Of a stretch of DNA of 64,000 nucleotides, positions 10,150 through 18,274 are shown piece after piece. The stretch lies in assembly GCF_003149025.1 (NCBI RefSeq), contig NZ_QGDV01000001.1:186001-250000 (forward strand). Direction: 5' to 3'. The notes beneath the pieces are model-generated. The model did no database searches, was not told the DNA's origin, and was given only the letters and a program-made list of their open reading frames with translations. Position numbers and translations under genes: made by a program. The number at the start of each line of letters is the position of its first letter. The stretch's first letter is position 1. The stretch is from Rathayibacter iranicus NCPPB 2253 = VKM Ac-1602 (GTDB lineage Bacteria > Actinomycetota > Actinomycetes > Actinomycetales > Microbacteriaceae).

Positions 10150-10851
10150 TCACAACAGGTCAGGAGATGGCGCCGAGGCGTAGCGGATGGTGACGTCGGC
10201 ATGGCGGTCGAAGCGGTAGCCGACTCCGCGGACGGTGCGCACGATCTCCTCGTAACGGCCGAGCTTGGCGCGGAGGCGACGGATGTGCACGTCGATGGTG
10301 CGTTCGTTCGGAGCGTCGTCGTCGGTAGCGCCCCAGAGGGAAGCGATGAGTTCGGCGCGCTCGATGGTGCGGCCCTCGCGGAGGACGAGGTACTGCAAGA
10401 GTTCGAACTCTTTGTAGGTGAGCGCAGTCGTCTCCTCGTCGAGGACGACCCGCTTGCGGGAAATGTCGATGGTGACACCACCGGGCGCGCGATCGAGGTC
10501 CGGTTCCGCTTCTGCACGGCGCTTCGCGACTGCGGCCGGGTCCTGGAGGGCGAGCCGCACGACGTCGACGTCGCGGCCACCGGCTCCCTGTGGGGCGAGC
10601 GCGACGGACGCCCACGTCTCGGCGTCAGGGACGAGCTGCGCGGTGACGCGCTTGAGTTCTTCGACGAGTCGGCCGAGGTCGACGCCGGCGGCGCGAGCCT
10701 TGGCCTCGTCGATGCCTACGTAGAGTGCGAAGCCGCGTGCCTCGGTGCTGTGGGTCACGGCGCGCAGGCGAGGTGTGGTCGGTGTGGTGCCGCGCACCGG
10801 CTGGAGGTGCGAAGCGGTCGTGGTGGCGATACGGGCGTGGAGGAGGGTCAT
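10150..10851 (-). CDS. winged-helix transcriptional regulator (Trans_reg_C type)
   Basis: A DNA-binding protein of 233 residues without a receiver domain. The N-terminal half contains FALYVGIDEAKARAAGVDLGR and a Val/Ala-rich segment ending in RDVDVVRLAL. The C-terminal OmpR/PhoB-type winged helix (about 135-225) shows LTYKEFELLQYL, ERAELIASLWG, ERTIDVHIRRLRAKLG and RTVRGVGYRF. The frame is open to 10980; I use the ATG at 10851, which has AAGGA seven bases upstream. The leader of about 220 bases contains a Met/Cys-rich peptide gene at 11070-11171, so expression may depend on translation of that leader. The signal sensed is unknown. Confidence 0.85.
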   Translation of the reverse strand: MTLLHARIATTTASHLQPVRGTTPTTPRLRAVTHSTEARGFALYVGIDEAKARAAGVDLGRLVEELKRVTAQLVPDAETWASVALAPQGAGGRDVDVVRLALQDPAAVAKRRAEAEPDLDRAPGGVTIDISRKRVVLDEETTALTYKEFELLQYLVLREGRTIERAELIASLWGATDDDAPNERTIDVHIRRLRAKLGRYEEIVRTVRGVGYRFDRHADVTIRYASAPSPDLL

Positions 10852-11069
10852 GACGAATCCTTGGCTGGGCGGATCCGGGACGAGTGTCCGAGGGAGCGGA
10901 TCCGGGTGTGCGCAATCGAGCCGGCTCGCGATGAGCGGTTCCGGCAGGGACGGATGCTGGGCATCCAGGGGATCGCTCACGCCTGCAACACCCGGTTGAT
11001 CGAAGAGATCGGCCCGATCAGGAAGATCGGAGGATGGAGGCTGTGCGCAGATCCGGCGAGGTCAGTTCC

Positions 11070-11171
11070 TCATGCACACATTCGACAGCACATGACGGGG
11101 CCACCGGCCATCATCATTCCGGCATTCCCAAGGGCCTCGAAGGAGGTTAGGGCGTGCAGGGCGTCAGTCAT
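11070..11171 (-). CDS. leaderless Met/Cys-rich leader peptide (33 residues)
   Basis: A 33-residue reading frame begins MTDALHALTSFEALGNAG and ends in a run with three consecutive Met followed by GPVMCCRMCA; in all the last 15 residues hold five Met and three Cys. Its ATG lies seven bases after TTTACT, which is 18 bases after TTGACG, a good promoter placing the transcript start at the start codon. The stop is 218 bases before the winged-helix regulator gene on the same strand. Position and composition suggest a regulatory leader whose translation reports Met/Cys supply or redox/metal state. A small secreted or modified peptide is an alternative. No homologue is known to me. Confidence 0.55.
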   Translation of the reverse strand: MTDALHALTSFEALGNAGMMMAGGPVMCCRMCA

Positions 11172-11178
11172 GTCCGCC

Positions 11179-11208
11179 AGTAAAGCGGAGGCGGGGGATG
11201 CGCGTCAA
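11179..11208 (-). promoter_or_regulatory. promoter of the Met/Cys-rich leader transcript
   Basis: On the minus strand, TTGACG (11203-11208), an 18-base spacer and TTTACT (11179-11184) lie seven bases before the ATG of the peptide. The 265 bases from here to upp (11209-11473) hold no gene I can support. Confidence 0.55.
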
Positions 11209-11473
11209 GGTTGTTCCGGCGCGGCGTCGCTCCCCTGTTGATTCCTGTCGTGGCTGGAGGGCAGTGCGGGTCATTGCGCGGGCGCTGCACTGTTCCTTCG
11301 TCGCCGGGGGCGCAGCGTGCTGTCGCGCCGATGCTGGAGGAGTTTTCGGAGGCTCCGGTGTCGAAGTCGGCACGGAGGACGGGGCCGCCTTCCCCGTAGA
11401 CCGTAAGCCAGGGCGTGGAGTCTGCACTGCGGAACGTGCGCCAGAGGTGCGCGCGGAGGGGCCTCGGACGGCC

Positions 11474-12109
<636 letters not shown>

Positions 12110-12115
12110 AAGCTC

Positions 12116-12121
12116 AATCTA
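12116..12121 (-). promoter_or_regulatory. -10 box (TAGATT) of upp
   Basis: TAGATT lies six bases upstream of the upp ATG on the minus strand, consistent with a leaderless transcript. Confidence 0.5.
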
Positions 12122-12164
12122 CTCGCTGGCCGACCCGCGGCCGCCGCTGCCGGGAGGGGACACG

Positions 12165-12641
12165 ATGCGCGAGAGCGACCTCCCCTCCCCGCACGGTTCC
12201 AGCGAGTGGATGGGACTGGCCCTCAACGAGGCGCGGCGTGCGGCCCAGTGGGGCGACGTCCCGGTCGGTGCCGTCGTCATCGACTCTGACGGCGCGGTGC
12301 TCGCGCGTGGTCGCAACGAGCGCGAGCTCCGCGCCGATCCGACGGCGCACGCGGAGGTGGTGGCACTGCGCGCCGCTGCTGCCACGAGAGGCGACTGGCA
12401 CCTCGAGGGCTGCACCCTCGTCGTCACTCTTGAGCCCTGCGTCCTCTGCGCGGGGGCGATCCTCGCGGCGCGGATCGAGCGCGTCGTGTTCGGTGCGTGG
12501 GACGAGAAGGCGGGAGCCGCGGGTTCGGTGCACGATCTCCTCCGTGACCGCCGGCACAACCACGTCGTCGAGGTGTACCCGGGGGTTCGCGCCGAGGAGA
12601 GCTCGCGACTCCTACTCTCCTTCTTCGCGGCGCGGCGGTGA
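12165..12641 (+). CDS. tadA: tRNA-specific adenosine deaminase
   Basis: It deaminates A34 of tRNA-Arg(ACG) to inosine, allowing one tRNA to read CGU, CGC and CGA; 158 residues. Zinc ligands and catalytic Glu are visible: HAE at 62-64 and PCVLC at 91-95 (Cys92, Cys95). The FGAWDEKAGAAGS loop is typical of TadA rather than of cytidine or guanine deaminases. The ATG at 12165 has GGGAGGGGA just upstream; the longer open frame to 12030 lacks conserved sequence. Confidence 0.93.
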   Translation: MRESDLPSPHGSSEWMGLALNEARRAAQWGDVPVGAVVIDSDGAVLARGRNERELRADPTAHAEVVALRAAAATRGDWHLEGCTLVVTLEPCVLCAGAILAARIERVVFGAWDEKAGAAGSVHDLLRDRRHNHVVEVYPGVRAEESSRLLLSFFAARR

Positions 12642-12663
12642 CCGGCGCGGTCAGCGCGTTCGG

Positions 12664-13356
12664 TCAGCGCTGAGCGGTCAGCCACTCTGCCAGGGCGAGC
12701 CGCGTCGCCGCGTGCATCCGCTCGAACCGGCCGGCCGCGACGTCGGCTTCGAGCCGGGAGGAGTCATAGCCCGCGGCTCCCGCGTACTCGGCGTCGCCCT
12801 CGAGCCAGTGCGCCGCCATCGTGCCGGTCAGTTCTGGATGGAACTGCACGCCGAGCAGCCAGCCGCCGATCGCGAACGCCTCCACCCCGCCCGACGGCGA
12901 TGACGCCAGCAGCGCAGAGCCCGCGGGCAGGTCGAAGGTGTCGCCGTGCCACTCCATCACGTCGACTCCCGCGAGGTGCCGGAGGGACGAGCTTTCGCCC
13001 TCTTCGGTGAGTGAGACGGAGCGGAAGCCCACCTCGCGCGTCGCTCCCGGCCGAACGGTCTCACCCAGCGCGGCAGCGATCAGCTGCGCACCGAAGCACA
13101 CGCCAAGCGTCGGACGGCGGTGGTGGATCCGGTCCTGTAACAGGGCGACTTCGGGACTGATGAAGGGGTGCCGGGTGGTCTCGTAGACACCGGCGCTGGA
13201 GCCGAGGGTGACGATGAGGTCGGGCGCGAGGATGTCGATCGCGTCAAGGTCCGTGCCTGCTACCGCGTCGACCGTGAACCCCTGTTCGTGCAGCATGGGC
13301 TCGAGCGCGCCCAGCCCAGCGCCGCGCTCGTTGACGATCGCCACTGCACGTCGCAT
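12664..13356 (-). CDS. class I glutamine amidotransferase-like protein
   Basis: A 230-residue stand-alone class I GATase domain. The nucleophile elbow GVCFGAQ places Cys87, and QFHPE gives His173 and Glu175, so the catalytic triad is intact. These domains release ammonia from glutamine or act as gamma-glutamyl hydrolases; without a synthase partner the acceptor is unknown. The ATG at 13356 lies one base after the stop of a 53-codon gene (13358-13519), so translation is probably coupled. The frame is open to 13515 but the extension overlaps that small gene and lacks conserved residues. Confidence 0.85.
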   Translation of the reverse strand: MRRAVAIVNERGAGLGALEPMLHEQGFTVDAVAGTDLDAIDILAPDLIVTLGSSAGVYETTRHPFISPEVALLQDRIHHRRPTLGVCFGAQLIAAALGETVRPGATREVGFRSVSLTEEGESSSLRHLAGVDVMEWHGDTFDLPAGSALLASSPSGGVEAFAIGGWLLGVQFHPELTGTMAAHWLEGDAEYAGAAGYDSSRLEADVAAGRFERMHAATRLALAEWLTAQR

Positions 13357-13357
13357 G

Positions 13358-13519
13358 TCAGGTGCTCGCAGGGGGGAAGGCGGAGGGAGGGCCGGGTGCA
13401 GCGGCGACTGGCACGGGGAATCCTGGGGCATCGACGTCCACTTCGCTGGCGAGCAGCGGGCGAAGGGAGCCGGCCGAGGGAGCGGCGATACTCGCGGTGC
13501 CGCCTCCGAATGCACTCAC
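13358..13519 (-). CDS. 53-residue Pro/Ala-rich peptide coupled to the amidotransferase
   Basis: This GTG-started frame begins MSAFGGGTASIAAPSAGSLR, continues LLASEVDVDAPGFPVPVA and ends in a Pro/Ala tail. AGGAG lies five bases before the GTG, one of the best ribosome binding sites in the window, and the TGA stop is one base from the amidotransferase ATG. This arrangement indicates an operon. The peptide has no membrane segment or Cys; it resembles no family I recognise. It could be an accessory peptide, a substrate, or a translational coupler. Confidence 0.55.
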   Translation of the reverse strand: MSAFGGGTASIAAPSAGSLRPLLASEVDVDAPGFPVPVAAAPGPPSAFPPAST

Positions 13520-13607
13520 AGGGTCTCCTCGGGCTCGCCGGTCGATGGTCGGGCCATCCTACGAGGCGGCACCCGCGCCGCGGCTCCTTCGGTCGGCTTC
13601 CGGTTCG

Positions 13608-13613
13608 TAGGAT
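13608..13613 (+). promoter_or_regulatory. -10 box (TAGGAT) of proC
   Basis: TAGGAT lies six bases before the proC ATG, consistent with a leaderless transcript. Confidence 0.5.
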
Positions 13614-13619
13614 GAGCGG

Positions 13620-14465
13620 ATGACTGATGCGCCCGTGCTGCTTCCGACCATCGCCGTTCTCGGTCTCGGCTCGATGGGAGGCGCGATCCTGACGGGGCTG
13701 CTCGCACCGGGCGTCCACGTCGAGGGTGGTGTCCGGGTGACGAATCGCGATCCTGCGAAGGCCGCGGCCTGGGAGGGACACCGTCTGGTGACCGCCTCCG
13801 CCACCGCCGACGATCCGGAGGCGAACCGGCGTGCGGTCGACGGCGCCGCGGTCGTCCTCGTGGCGGTCAAGCCGCACATGGTCGTCGACCTGCTCGAGGA
13901 GATCGCACCGGCGCTCGCTCCCGGGACCGTCGTCGTGAGCGTTGCGGCCGGAGTGACAATCGAGACGTTCGAGCGGCACCTACCCGAGTCGGTCGCTGTG
14001 CTGCGCTCGATGCCGAACACTCCGGCGGTTGTCGGCCGCGCGGTCACGGGCCTCAGCGCGGGCACCCGGTCAAGCGGGGACGACTTAGCGCTCGTCCGCC
14101 GGTTATTCGAAACGGTCGGCGAGGTGGTCGAGGTGCCAGAGTCGCAGCTCGACGCGCTCTCGACCATCTCAGGCTCGGGGCCCGCCTATGTGTTCCTGGT
14201 GATCGAGGAGTTGATCGCCGCCGCCGTAGCGAAGGGCTTCACTCCGGAGCAGGCGTCGACCATGGTGGTAGGCACTGTTCGCGGCGCCGCCGAATTGCTC
14301 GTCCACTCCGGCGAGGAGCCCGCTGAGTTGCGCCGCCGCGTCACGAGCCCAAACGGCACCACGGAGCGCGCGATCGCCGTCTTGCAGGAGGCGGACCTCG
14401 CCGCTCTCTTCACCCGGGCGACCGACGCGGCCCTCGCCCGCGCGCGCGAACTCGCCGCCTCCTGA
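13620..14465 (+). CDS. proC: pyrroline-5-carboxylate reductase
   Basis: It catalyses the last step of proline synthesis, NAD(P)H reduction of P5C. The 281-residue protein has the Rossmann motif GLGSMGGAIL at about 16-25, then AVKPHMVVDLL, RSMPNTPAVVGRAVTGLSAG (the substrate/NADPH region) and the C-terminal dimer motif SGSGPAYVFLVIEELIAAA with VTSPNGTTERAI. The start is set by the leaderless promoter at 13608. It is divergent from the peptide-amidotransferase pair. Confidence 0.95.
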   Translation: MTDAPVLLPTIAVLGLGSMGGAILTGLLAPGVHVEGGVRVTNRDPAKAAAWEGHRLVTASATADDPEANRRAVDGAAVVLVAVKPHMVVDLLEEIAPALAPGTVVVSVAAGVTIETFERHLPESVAVLRSMPNTPAVVGRAVTGLSAGTRSSGDDLALVRRLFETVGEVVEVPESQLDALSTISGSGPAYVFLVIEELIAAAVAKGFTPEQASTMVVGTVRGAAELLVHSGEEPAELRRRVTSPNGTTERAIAVLQEADLAALFTRATDAALARARELAAS

Positions 14466-14497
14466 CCGCTCCTCGCGCAGCGTGGCAGGGGCGGGGG

Positions 14498-15169
14498 TTA
14501 GGAGCCGAGGGCTGCAAAGCGCTCGATGTCGCTGGGGGTGCCGCTGACGACGATGAGGTCGTGGTTCGAGACGACGGTCTGCTCGGTCGCGTAGGTGAAC
14601 GGTTTGCCGGGGCTCTTGACGCCGACGACGGTGACGCGGTGCTTGCGGCGCACGCCCGACTCCGTGAGGGTGAGGCCGCGGATCGGCTTCGGCGGGTACA
14701 TCTTGGCGAGCACGAAGTCGTCGTCGAATTCGATGAAGTCGAGCATGCGGCCCGAGACTAAGTGCGCTACCCGCTCGCCCGCCTCCGCCTCGGGATAGAT
14801 GACGTGGTTCGCGCCGATCCGTTCGAGGATCTTGCCGTGCGAGCGCGAGATCGCCTTTGCCCAGATCTGCGGGATCTTGAGGTCGACGAGATTCGCCGTG
14901 ATTAGCACGGAGGCCTCGATCGAGGAGCCGACCGCGACGACGGCGACCTGGAAATCCTGCGCGCCGATCTGAGCGAGGGCGTCGAGGGAGCGTGCGTCGG
15001 CCTGCACCGCGTGGGTGACCCGCTCCGACCACTTCTGCACGAGCCCGGCGTCGGCGTCGATGGCCAGGACCTCGCGGTCGAGGCGGTCGAGCTGGCCGGC
15101 CGTCGCTGCTCCGAAGCGCCCGAGGCCGATCACCAGCACCGGGGCGTCATACCTGATGCGGTCAACCAA
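14498..15169 (-). CDS. trkA: potassium uptake regulator TrkA (RCK)
   Basis: The cytoplasmic gating subunit of a Trk/Ktr potassium transporter; 223 residues, a single RCK unit as in Gram-positive KtrA/KtrC. The N-terminal nucleotide-binding fold starts VLVIGLGRFGAATA (about 11-24), with acidic AIDAD at the end of strand 2. The C-terminal RCK_C domain covers about 140-220. Its start overlaps the trkH stop by eight bases, so the two are translationally coupled. Confidence 0.92.
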   Translation of the reverse strand: MVDRIRYDAPVLVIGLGRFGAATAGQLDRLDREVLAIDADAGLVQKWSERVTHAVQADARSLDALAQIGAQDFQVAVVAVGSSIEASVLITANLVDLKIPQIWAKAISRSHGKILERIGANHVIYPEAEAGERVAHLVSGRMLDFIEFDDDFVLAKMYPPKPIRGLTLTESGVRRKHRVTVVGVKSPGKPFTYATEQTVVSNHDLIVVSGTPSDIERFAALGS

Positions 15170-16616
15170 CGATGGGCCTCTCTTCTGGTCGTCTGAACAA
15201 CTGCCTCCGCTGGCTCGCGGCGAGCGCGGCGGCGAGAGTCACGGTACCAACGCGTCCCATGAACATCGTCAGCGCCAGCACGTACACGCCGGAGGTGGGG
15301 AGCTCGGCTGTGAGTCCTGTCGAGAGGCCCGAGGTGGCGAAGGCCGAGATCACATCGAAGAGGACATGGTCGAGCGAGGCCTTCGTGATGTGCAGGATCA
15401 GCACCGATGACACTGCGACGGTCGTCGCTCCCCACAGCACCACCGAGACCGCCAGGCGCAGCACGTCGTTCGGGATGCGGCGGCCGAACGCCTCCATATC
15501 GTTGTTCCCGCGCGCCTCGGCAAAGGCGGCGAGGAACAGAATCGCCAACGTCGTCACCTTGATGCCGCCCGCGGTCGACGCCGAGCCGCCGCCGATGAAC
15601 ATCAGCATGTCGGTGACAAGGAGGCTGGAGCCATTCAGGTCCGGTACCGAGATGGTCGAGAAGCCGCCGGAGCGGGTCATCGTCGAGAGGAAGAAAGATT
15701 GGAAGACGGTGTCGCCGGCGTCGAGGGTGCCGAAGGTTGTCGGGTTGTCGAATTCGAGCACGATGTAGAGGACGGCGCCGGTGACGAGGAGGACCACCGA
15801 GGTGACCAGCGTGAGCTTGACGTGCACCGACCACTTACGTGGGCGCCTCCAGCCGCGGGAGAACGCATAGATGACGGGGAAGCCGATCGAGCCGAGGAAG
15901 ACCCCGATCATCAAGATGCCGAGGAACCAGTAGTCGTCCTCGAATGGCGTCAGGCCCGCGGCATTGGGCGAGAAGCCCGTGTTGGTGAACGCCATCGCCG
16001 AATAGTAAAAGGAGTGCCAGGCGGCCTCGCCGATCGGGATGCCGTCGATGAGCATCCGCGGGAAGAGGAGGAGCGCGACGATGATCTCGATCGCGGCGGC
16101 ACTGATCGCGACGGTGGCGAGCAGGCCGCCGATCTCGCCGAGGCGCACGGCCTGGCCCTCGGCGACGGGCCCGGAGTGGATTCGCAGCGGGTTCGAGTCG
16201 CTGGCGACCATGAGTTTCGCGCGCAGGCCGAGGCGGCGCGAGATCGCGAGACCCATGATCGAGGCGAGTGTGAGCACGCCGAGGGCGCCGATATTCACGC
16301 CGATGAAGATGATGGAGTGGCCGAACGCCGACCAGTGTGTCGCCATGTCGACGGTGGCGAGGCCGGTAACGCAGATGACCGACATCGCGGTGAAGAAGGC
16401 GTCGTGCAGTGGAGTGACGGTGCCCTCGGTGCTCGAGATCGGCAGGGAGAACAGGAGTGTGAAGACGAGCACGAGTGCCGAGAAGATCAGGATGGCGAAG
16501 CGCGAGGGCGAGCGACCGGCGAAGTCGTCGATGAGGTCGCGGGCTCGCTCGAGGCCCGACCACGGCGACAGGGGCGAGACGCCCACGGGGCTGCGGAACT
16601 GCTGCCGAACCACCAC
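15162..16616 (-). CDS. trkH: TrkH/KtrB-family potassium transporter
   Basis: A membrane potassium translocating subunit of 484 residues built of four M1-P-M2 repeats, giving 8 to 10 membrane helices. Filter-like loops include CVTGLATVD, TNTGFSPN and GGGSASTAGGIKV. The start is one of two consecutive GTG codons (16616 or 16613), with GGAGG upstream and a possible -10 box TAGCAT. It forms an operon with trkA. Confidence 0.92.
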   Translation of the reverse strand: MVVRQQFRSPVGVSPLSPWSGLERARDLIDDFAGRSPSRFAILIFSALVLVFTLLFSLPISSTEGTVTPLHDAFFTAMSVICVTGLATVDMATHWSAFGHSIIFIGVNIGALGVLTLASIMGLAISRRLGLRAKLMVASDSNPLRIHSGPVAEGQAVRLGEIGGLLATVAISAAAIEIIVALLLFPRMLIDGIPIGEAAWHSFYYSAMAFTNTGFSPNAAGLTPFEDDYWFLGILMIGVFLGSIGFPVIYAFSRGWRRPRKWSVHVKLTLVTSVVLLVTGAVLYIVLEFDNPTTFGTLDAGDTVFQSFFLSTMTRSGGFSTISVPDLNGSSLLVTDMLMFIGGGSASTAGGIKVTTLAILFLAAFAEARGNNDMEAFGRRIPNDVLRLAVSVVLWGATTVAVSSVLILHITKASLDHVLFDVISAFATSGLSTGLTAELPTSGVYVLALTMFMGRVGTVTLAAALAASQRRQLFRRPEERPIVG

Positions 16617-16680
16617 GGCGGATCCTCCACTCGATCGCGGCCATGCTATCGGCTCGGGGCCGCGAGGCCGGAGGGCTGGC

Positions 16681-16686
16681 TAGCCT
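16681..16686 (+). promoter_or_regulatory. -10 box (TAGCCT), leaderless start at 16693
   Basis: TAGCCT lies six bases before the ATG of the ArsR-like regulator gene. No ribosome binding site is present. Confidence 0.5.
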
Positions 16687-16692
16687 GGGCCC

Positions 16693-17136
16693 ATGGCTGA
16701 CATTTTCGCGGTGATCGCGGACGGCACGCGGCGCGACATCCTCTCCCTCCTGCTGGAGCGGCGCAGAACGGGCGAGGGCATAAGTGTCTCGCGGATCGTC
16801 GCGCGCCTCGAGCTCAGTCAGCCGACCGTGTCCAAGCATCTGAAAGTGCTGCGGGAAGCGGGGCTGGTGACGGTGCGCGAGAGTGGCCAGCGCCGCTTCT
16901 ACGCCCTCGAGTACGGTCCGCTGGAGGAGGTCGAGGATTGGCTGCTGCCTTTCCTTGCCGAGGAGGAGGCCGGGAACGGCGCCCTCCTCGATGCTCCGAC
17001 GGCGGCACGGGCGGAGTCGCTCGGGCGCGCGCTCGCTGAGCGCACTCACCAGGTCAGCACGGTGGTGCAGGACATCCAGCGCGGTGTCAGCGAGGGCGCG
17101 ACGAAGGTGGCGGAGGCGCTGCGCATCCGCAAGTGA
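16693..17136 (+). CDS. ArsR-like winged-helix regulator
   Basis: A small DNA-binding protein of 147 residues. The winged helix covers about residues 3-72, with MADIFAVIADGTRRDILSLLL, the recognition helix LSQPTVSKHLKVLREAGLV and a wing (VRESGQRRFYALEYGPL). The C-terminal region is acidic and helical. No metal-binding Cys pair is present, so it is not an arsenic sensor. It is divergent from trkH; a role in controlling that operon is possible but only positional. Confidence 0.8.
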   Translation: MADIFAVIADGTRRDILSLLLERRRTGEGISVSRIVARLELSQPTVSKHLKVLREAGLVTVRESGQRRFYALEYGPLEEVEDWLLPFLAEEEAGNGALLDAPTAARAESLGRALAERTHQVSTVVQDIQRGVSEGATKVAEALRIRK

Positions 17137-17250
17137 CCCCGGCACGCCCCGAGTCTTGTGCGGTCGCGGGTCGTGTAAGCTCGCGGGAGCCAGTTTTTCG
17201 TAAGCGGCCGTCCGTCGGGCGGTCGACCCCCTGAACGTTGTGAGGTCTTC

Positions 17251-17349
17251 GTGGGTTCTGTCATCAAGAAGCGTCGCAAGCGTATGGCGAAGAAGAAGCA
17301 CCGCAAGCTGCTTCGCAAGACTCGTCACCAGCGTCGCAACAAGAAGTAG
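17251..17349 (+). CDS. small ribosomal protein bS22-like (AURKAIP1/COX24 domain)
   Basis: A 32-residue, extremely basic peptide beginning MGSVIKKRRKRMAKKKHRKL and ending QRRNKK. This matches the actinobacterial AURKAIP1/COX24-domain protein, identified in mycobacterial 30S structures as bS22, which packs into rRNA at the small subunit. The start is GTG at 17251; Lys and Arg make up over half the protein. An untranslated leader precedes it and a hairpin terminator follows, so it is a single-gene unit. Confidence 0.85.
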   Translation: MGSVIKKRRKRMAKKKHRKLLRKTRHQRRNKK

Positions 17350-17369
17350 GCTCGCGCCTCTTCCCACTC

Positions 17370-17399
17370 GAGCGTCCGCCTTCTCAGGGTCGGGCGCTC
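17370..17399 (+). terminator. terminator of the bS22 gene
   Basis: The nine-base stem GAGCGTCCG pairs with CGGGCGCTC (one G-T wobble) 20 bases past the stop. There is little U-tract, as is common in actinobacteria. Confidence 0.5.
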
Positions 17400-17470
17400 G
17401 TCTGCGTTCCGGGCCTTTCGCGCTCCGACGCGAGGTGGCGCAGCTGGAGCGCACCCCTGATCCGTGCCCC

Positions 17471-17476
17471 TACACT
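17471..17476 (+). promoter_or_regulatory. -10 box (TACACT), leaderless start at 17483
   Basis: TACACT lies six bases before the ATG of the glutaredoxin-like gene. Confidence 0.5.
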
Positions 17477-17482
17477 GACCGA

Positions 17483-17752
17483 ATGGTGGGTGTGGAGCTG
17501 ACGCTGGTGGGCAAGCCGGGCTGTCATCTCTGCGATGAGGCGCGCGCCGTAGTAGAGCAGGTGCTCGCCGGCCTCGCGAGTGAGCCGGCAGCACCGGCCG
17601 TTACCCTCAGCGAGGTCTCGATTCTCGAGGATTCCGAGCTGCACGAGCGCTTCGTCGAGGAGATTCCGGTGGTCCTTGTGGACGGCCGTGTCCACACCTA
17701 CTGGCGCGTTGATCCCGACCGCCTTCGCCGAGCACTCCTGGAGCGCGCATGA
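17483..17752 (+). CDS. glutaredoxin-family (DUF836) thiol protein
   Basis: An 89-residue thioredoxin-fold protein. The redox motif CHLC (Cys14, Cys17) follows LTLVGKPG, and the cis-proline region is EEIPVVLVDG, both typical of the DUF836/glutaredoxin-like group. It probably reduces disulfides or binds small thiols in the cytosol. The stop overlaps the start of the Dabb gene (ATGA), so the two are co-translated. Confidence 0.85.
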   Translation: MVGVELTLVGKPGCHLCDEARAVVEQVLAGLASEPAAPAVTLSEVSILEDSELHERFVEEIPVVLVDGRVHTYWRVDPDRLRRALLERA

Positions 17753-18051
17753 CCGTCCGCCACGTCGTCTCGTGGAAATTGAACGCCGCCGATCCGGTAC
17801 AGCGGGCCGAGCATGTCGAGCAGATTTCGGAGGCGCTGCGCGGCCTGCTCCCGATCATCCCCGAGATCGAGTCGATGACGATCGGGCAGAACGTGCTGTT
17901 CCCGAAGGATAACTTCGACATGGTCCTGATCGCGGAGTACGCCGACGCCGAGGGATTGAAGGCGTATATCGAGCATCCGGAGCATCGCCGCGTCGCCGGC
18001 TTCATTCGCCCGCTTGTGCGGGAGCGGGCCTGCGTCGACTTCGAGGTCTGA
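17749..18051 (+). CDS. Dabb-family (stress responsive alpha/beta barrel) protein
   Basis: A 100-residue dimeric ferredoxin-like barrel protein, recognised from MTVRHVVSWKLN, the central Glu/Ile-rich helix and the C-terminal HPEHRRVAGFIRPL region. Dabb proteins are cytosolic and mostly of unknown activity, with links to stress and to polyketide cyclases. It is coupled to the glutaredoxin-like gene by a four-base overlap. The array of hairpin repeats just after the stop probably shapes the transcript 3' end. Confidence 0.85.
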   Translation: MTVRHVVSWKLNAADPVQRAEHVEQISEALRGLLPIIPEIESMTIGQNVLFPKDNFDMVLIAEYADAEGLKAYIEHPEHRRVAGFIRPLVRERACVDFEV

Positions 18052-18052
18052 A

Positions 18053-18150
18053 CTGCTGACCCCGAACTGCTGACCCCAGAGCCTTCATGGGTGAGCTGCT
18101 GACCCCAGAGCCTTCATGGGTCAGAGTTGGCCTGGGAGCCTTCCAGGGTC
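18053..18150. repeat. array of short hairpin repeats
   Basis: A 26-base direct repeat occurs at 18067-18092 and 18096-18121 (period 29). A truncated first unit starts at 18053 and a diverged hairpin at 18131-18149. Each full unit folds on itself: CTGACCC pairs with GGGTCAG at 18098-18123. All three hairpins share GAGCCTTC in the loop. The array lies between the Dabb stop and the surface protein gene, and may act as repeated terminators, mRNA stabilisers or protein sites. The spacing (three bases) excludes CRISPR. Confidence 0.6.
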
Positions 18151-18274
18151 TGTCCCTCTGATAGGGGACACTTGGGAGATCAGGGGAGTGGCTGTGCCGC
18201 TTTAGGCTCTCCTGGGGGGAGCGCGTTCTCCTGCGCGCGGACGCAGATCGCCGGCCGCGGGGGAAGGAAGAGTC

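Noticed and set aside
15835-17454. A 539-codon minus-strand open frame across trkH and the regulator
   Set aside because: Shadow in another frame of trkH and antisense to the ArsR-like and bS22 genes; no recognisable domain.
18053-18150. CRISPR array
   Set aside because: The repeat units are separated by only three bases, there are too few units, and there is no cas gene nearby.
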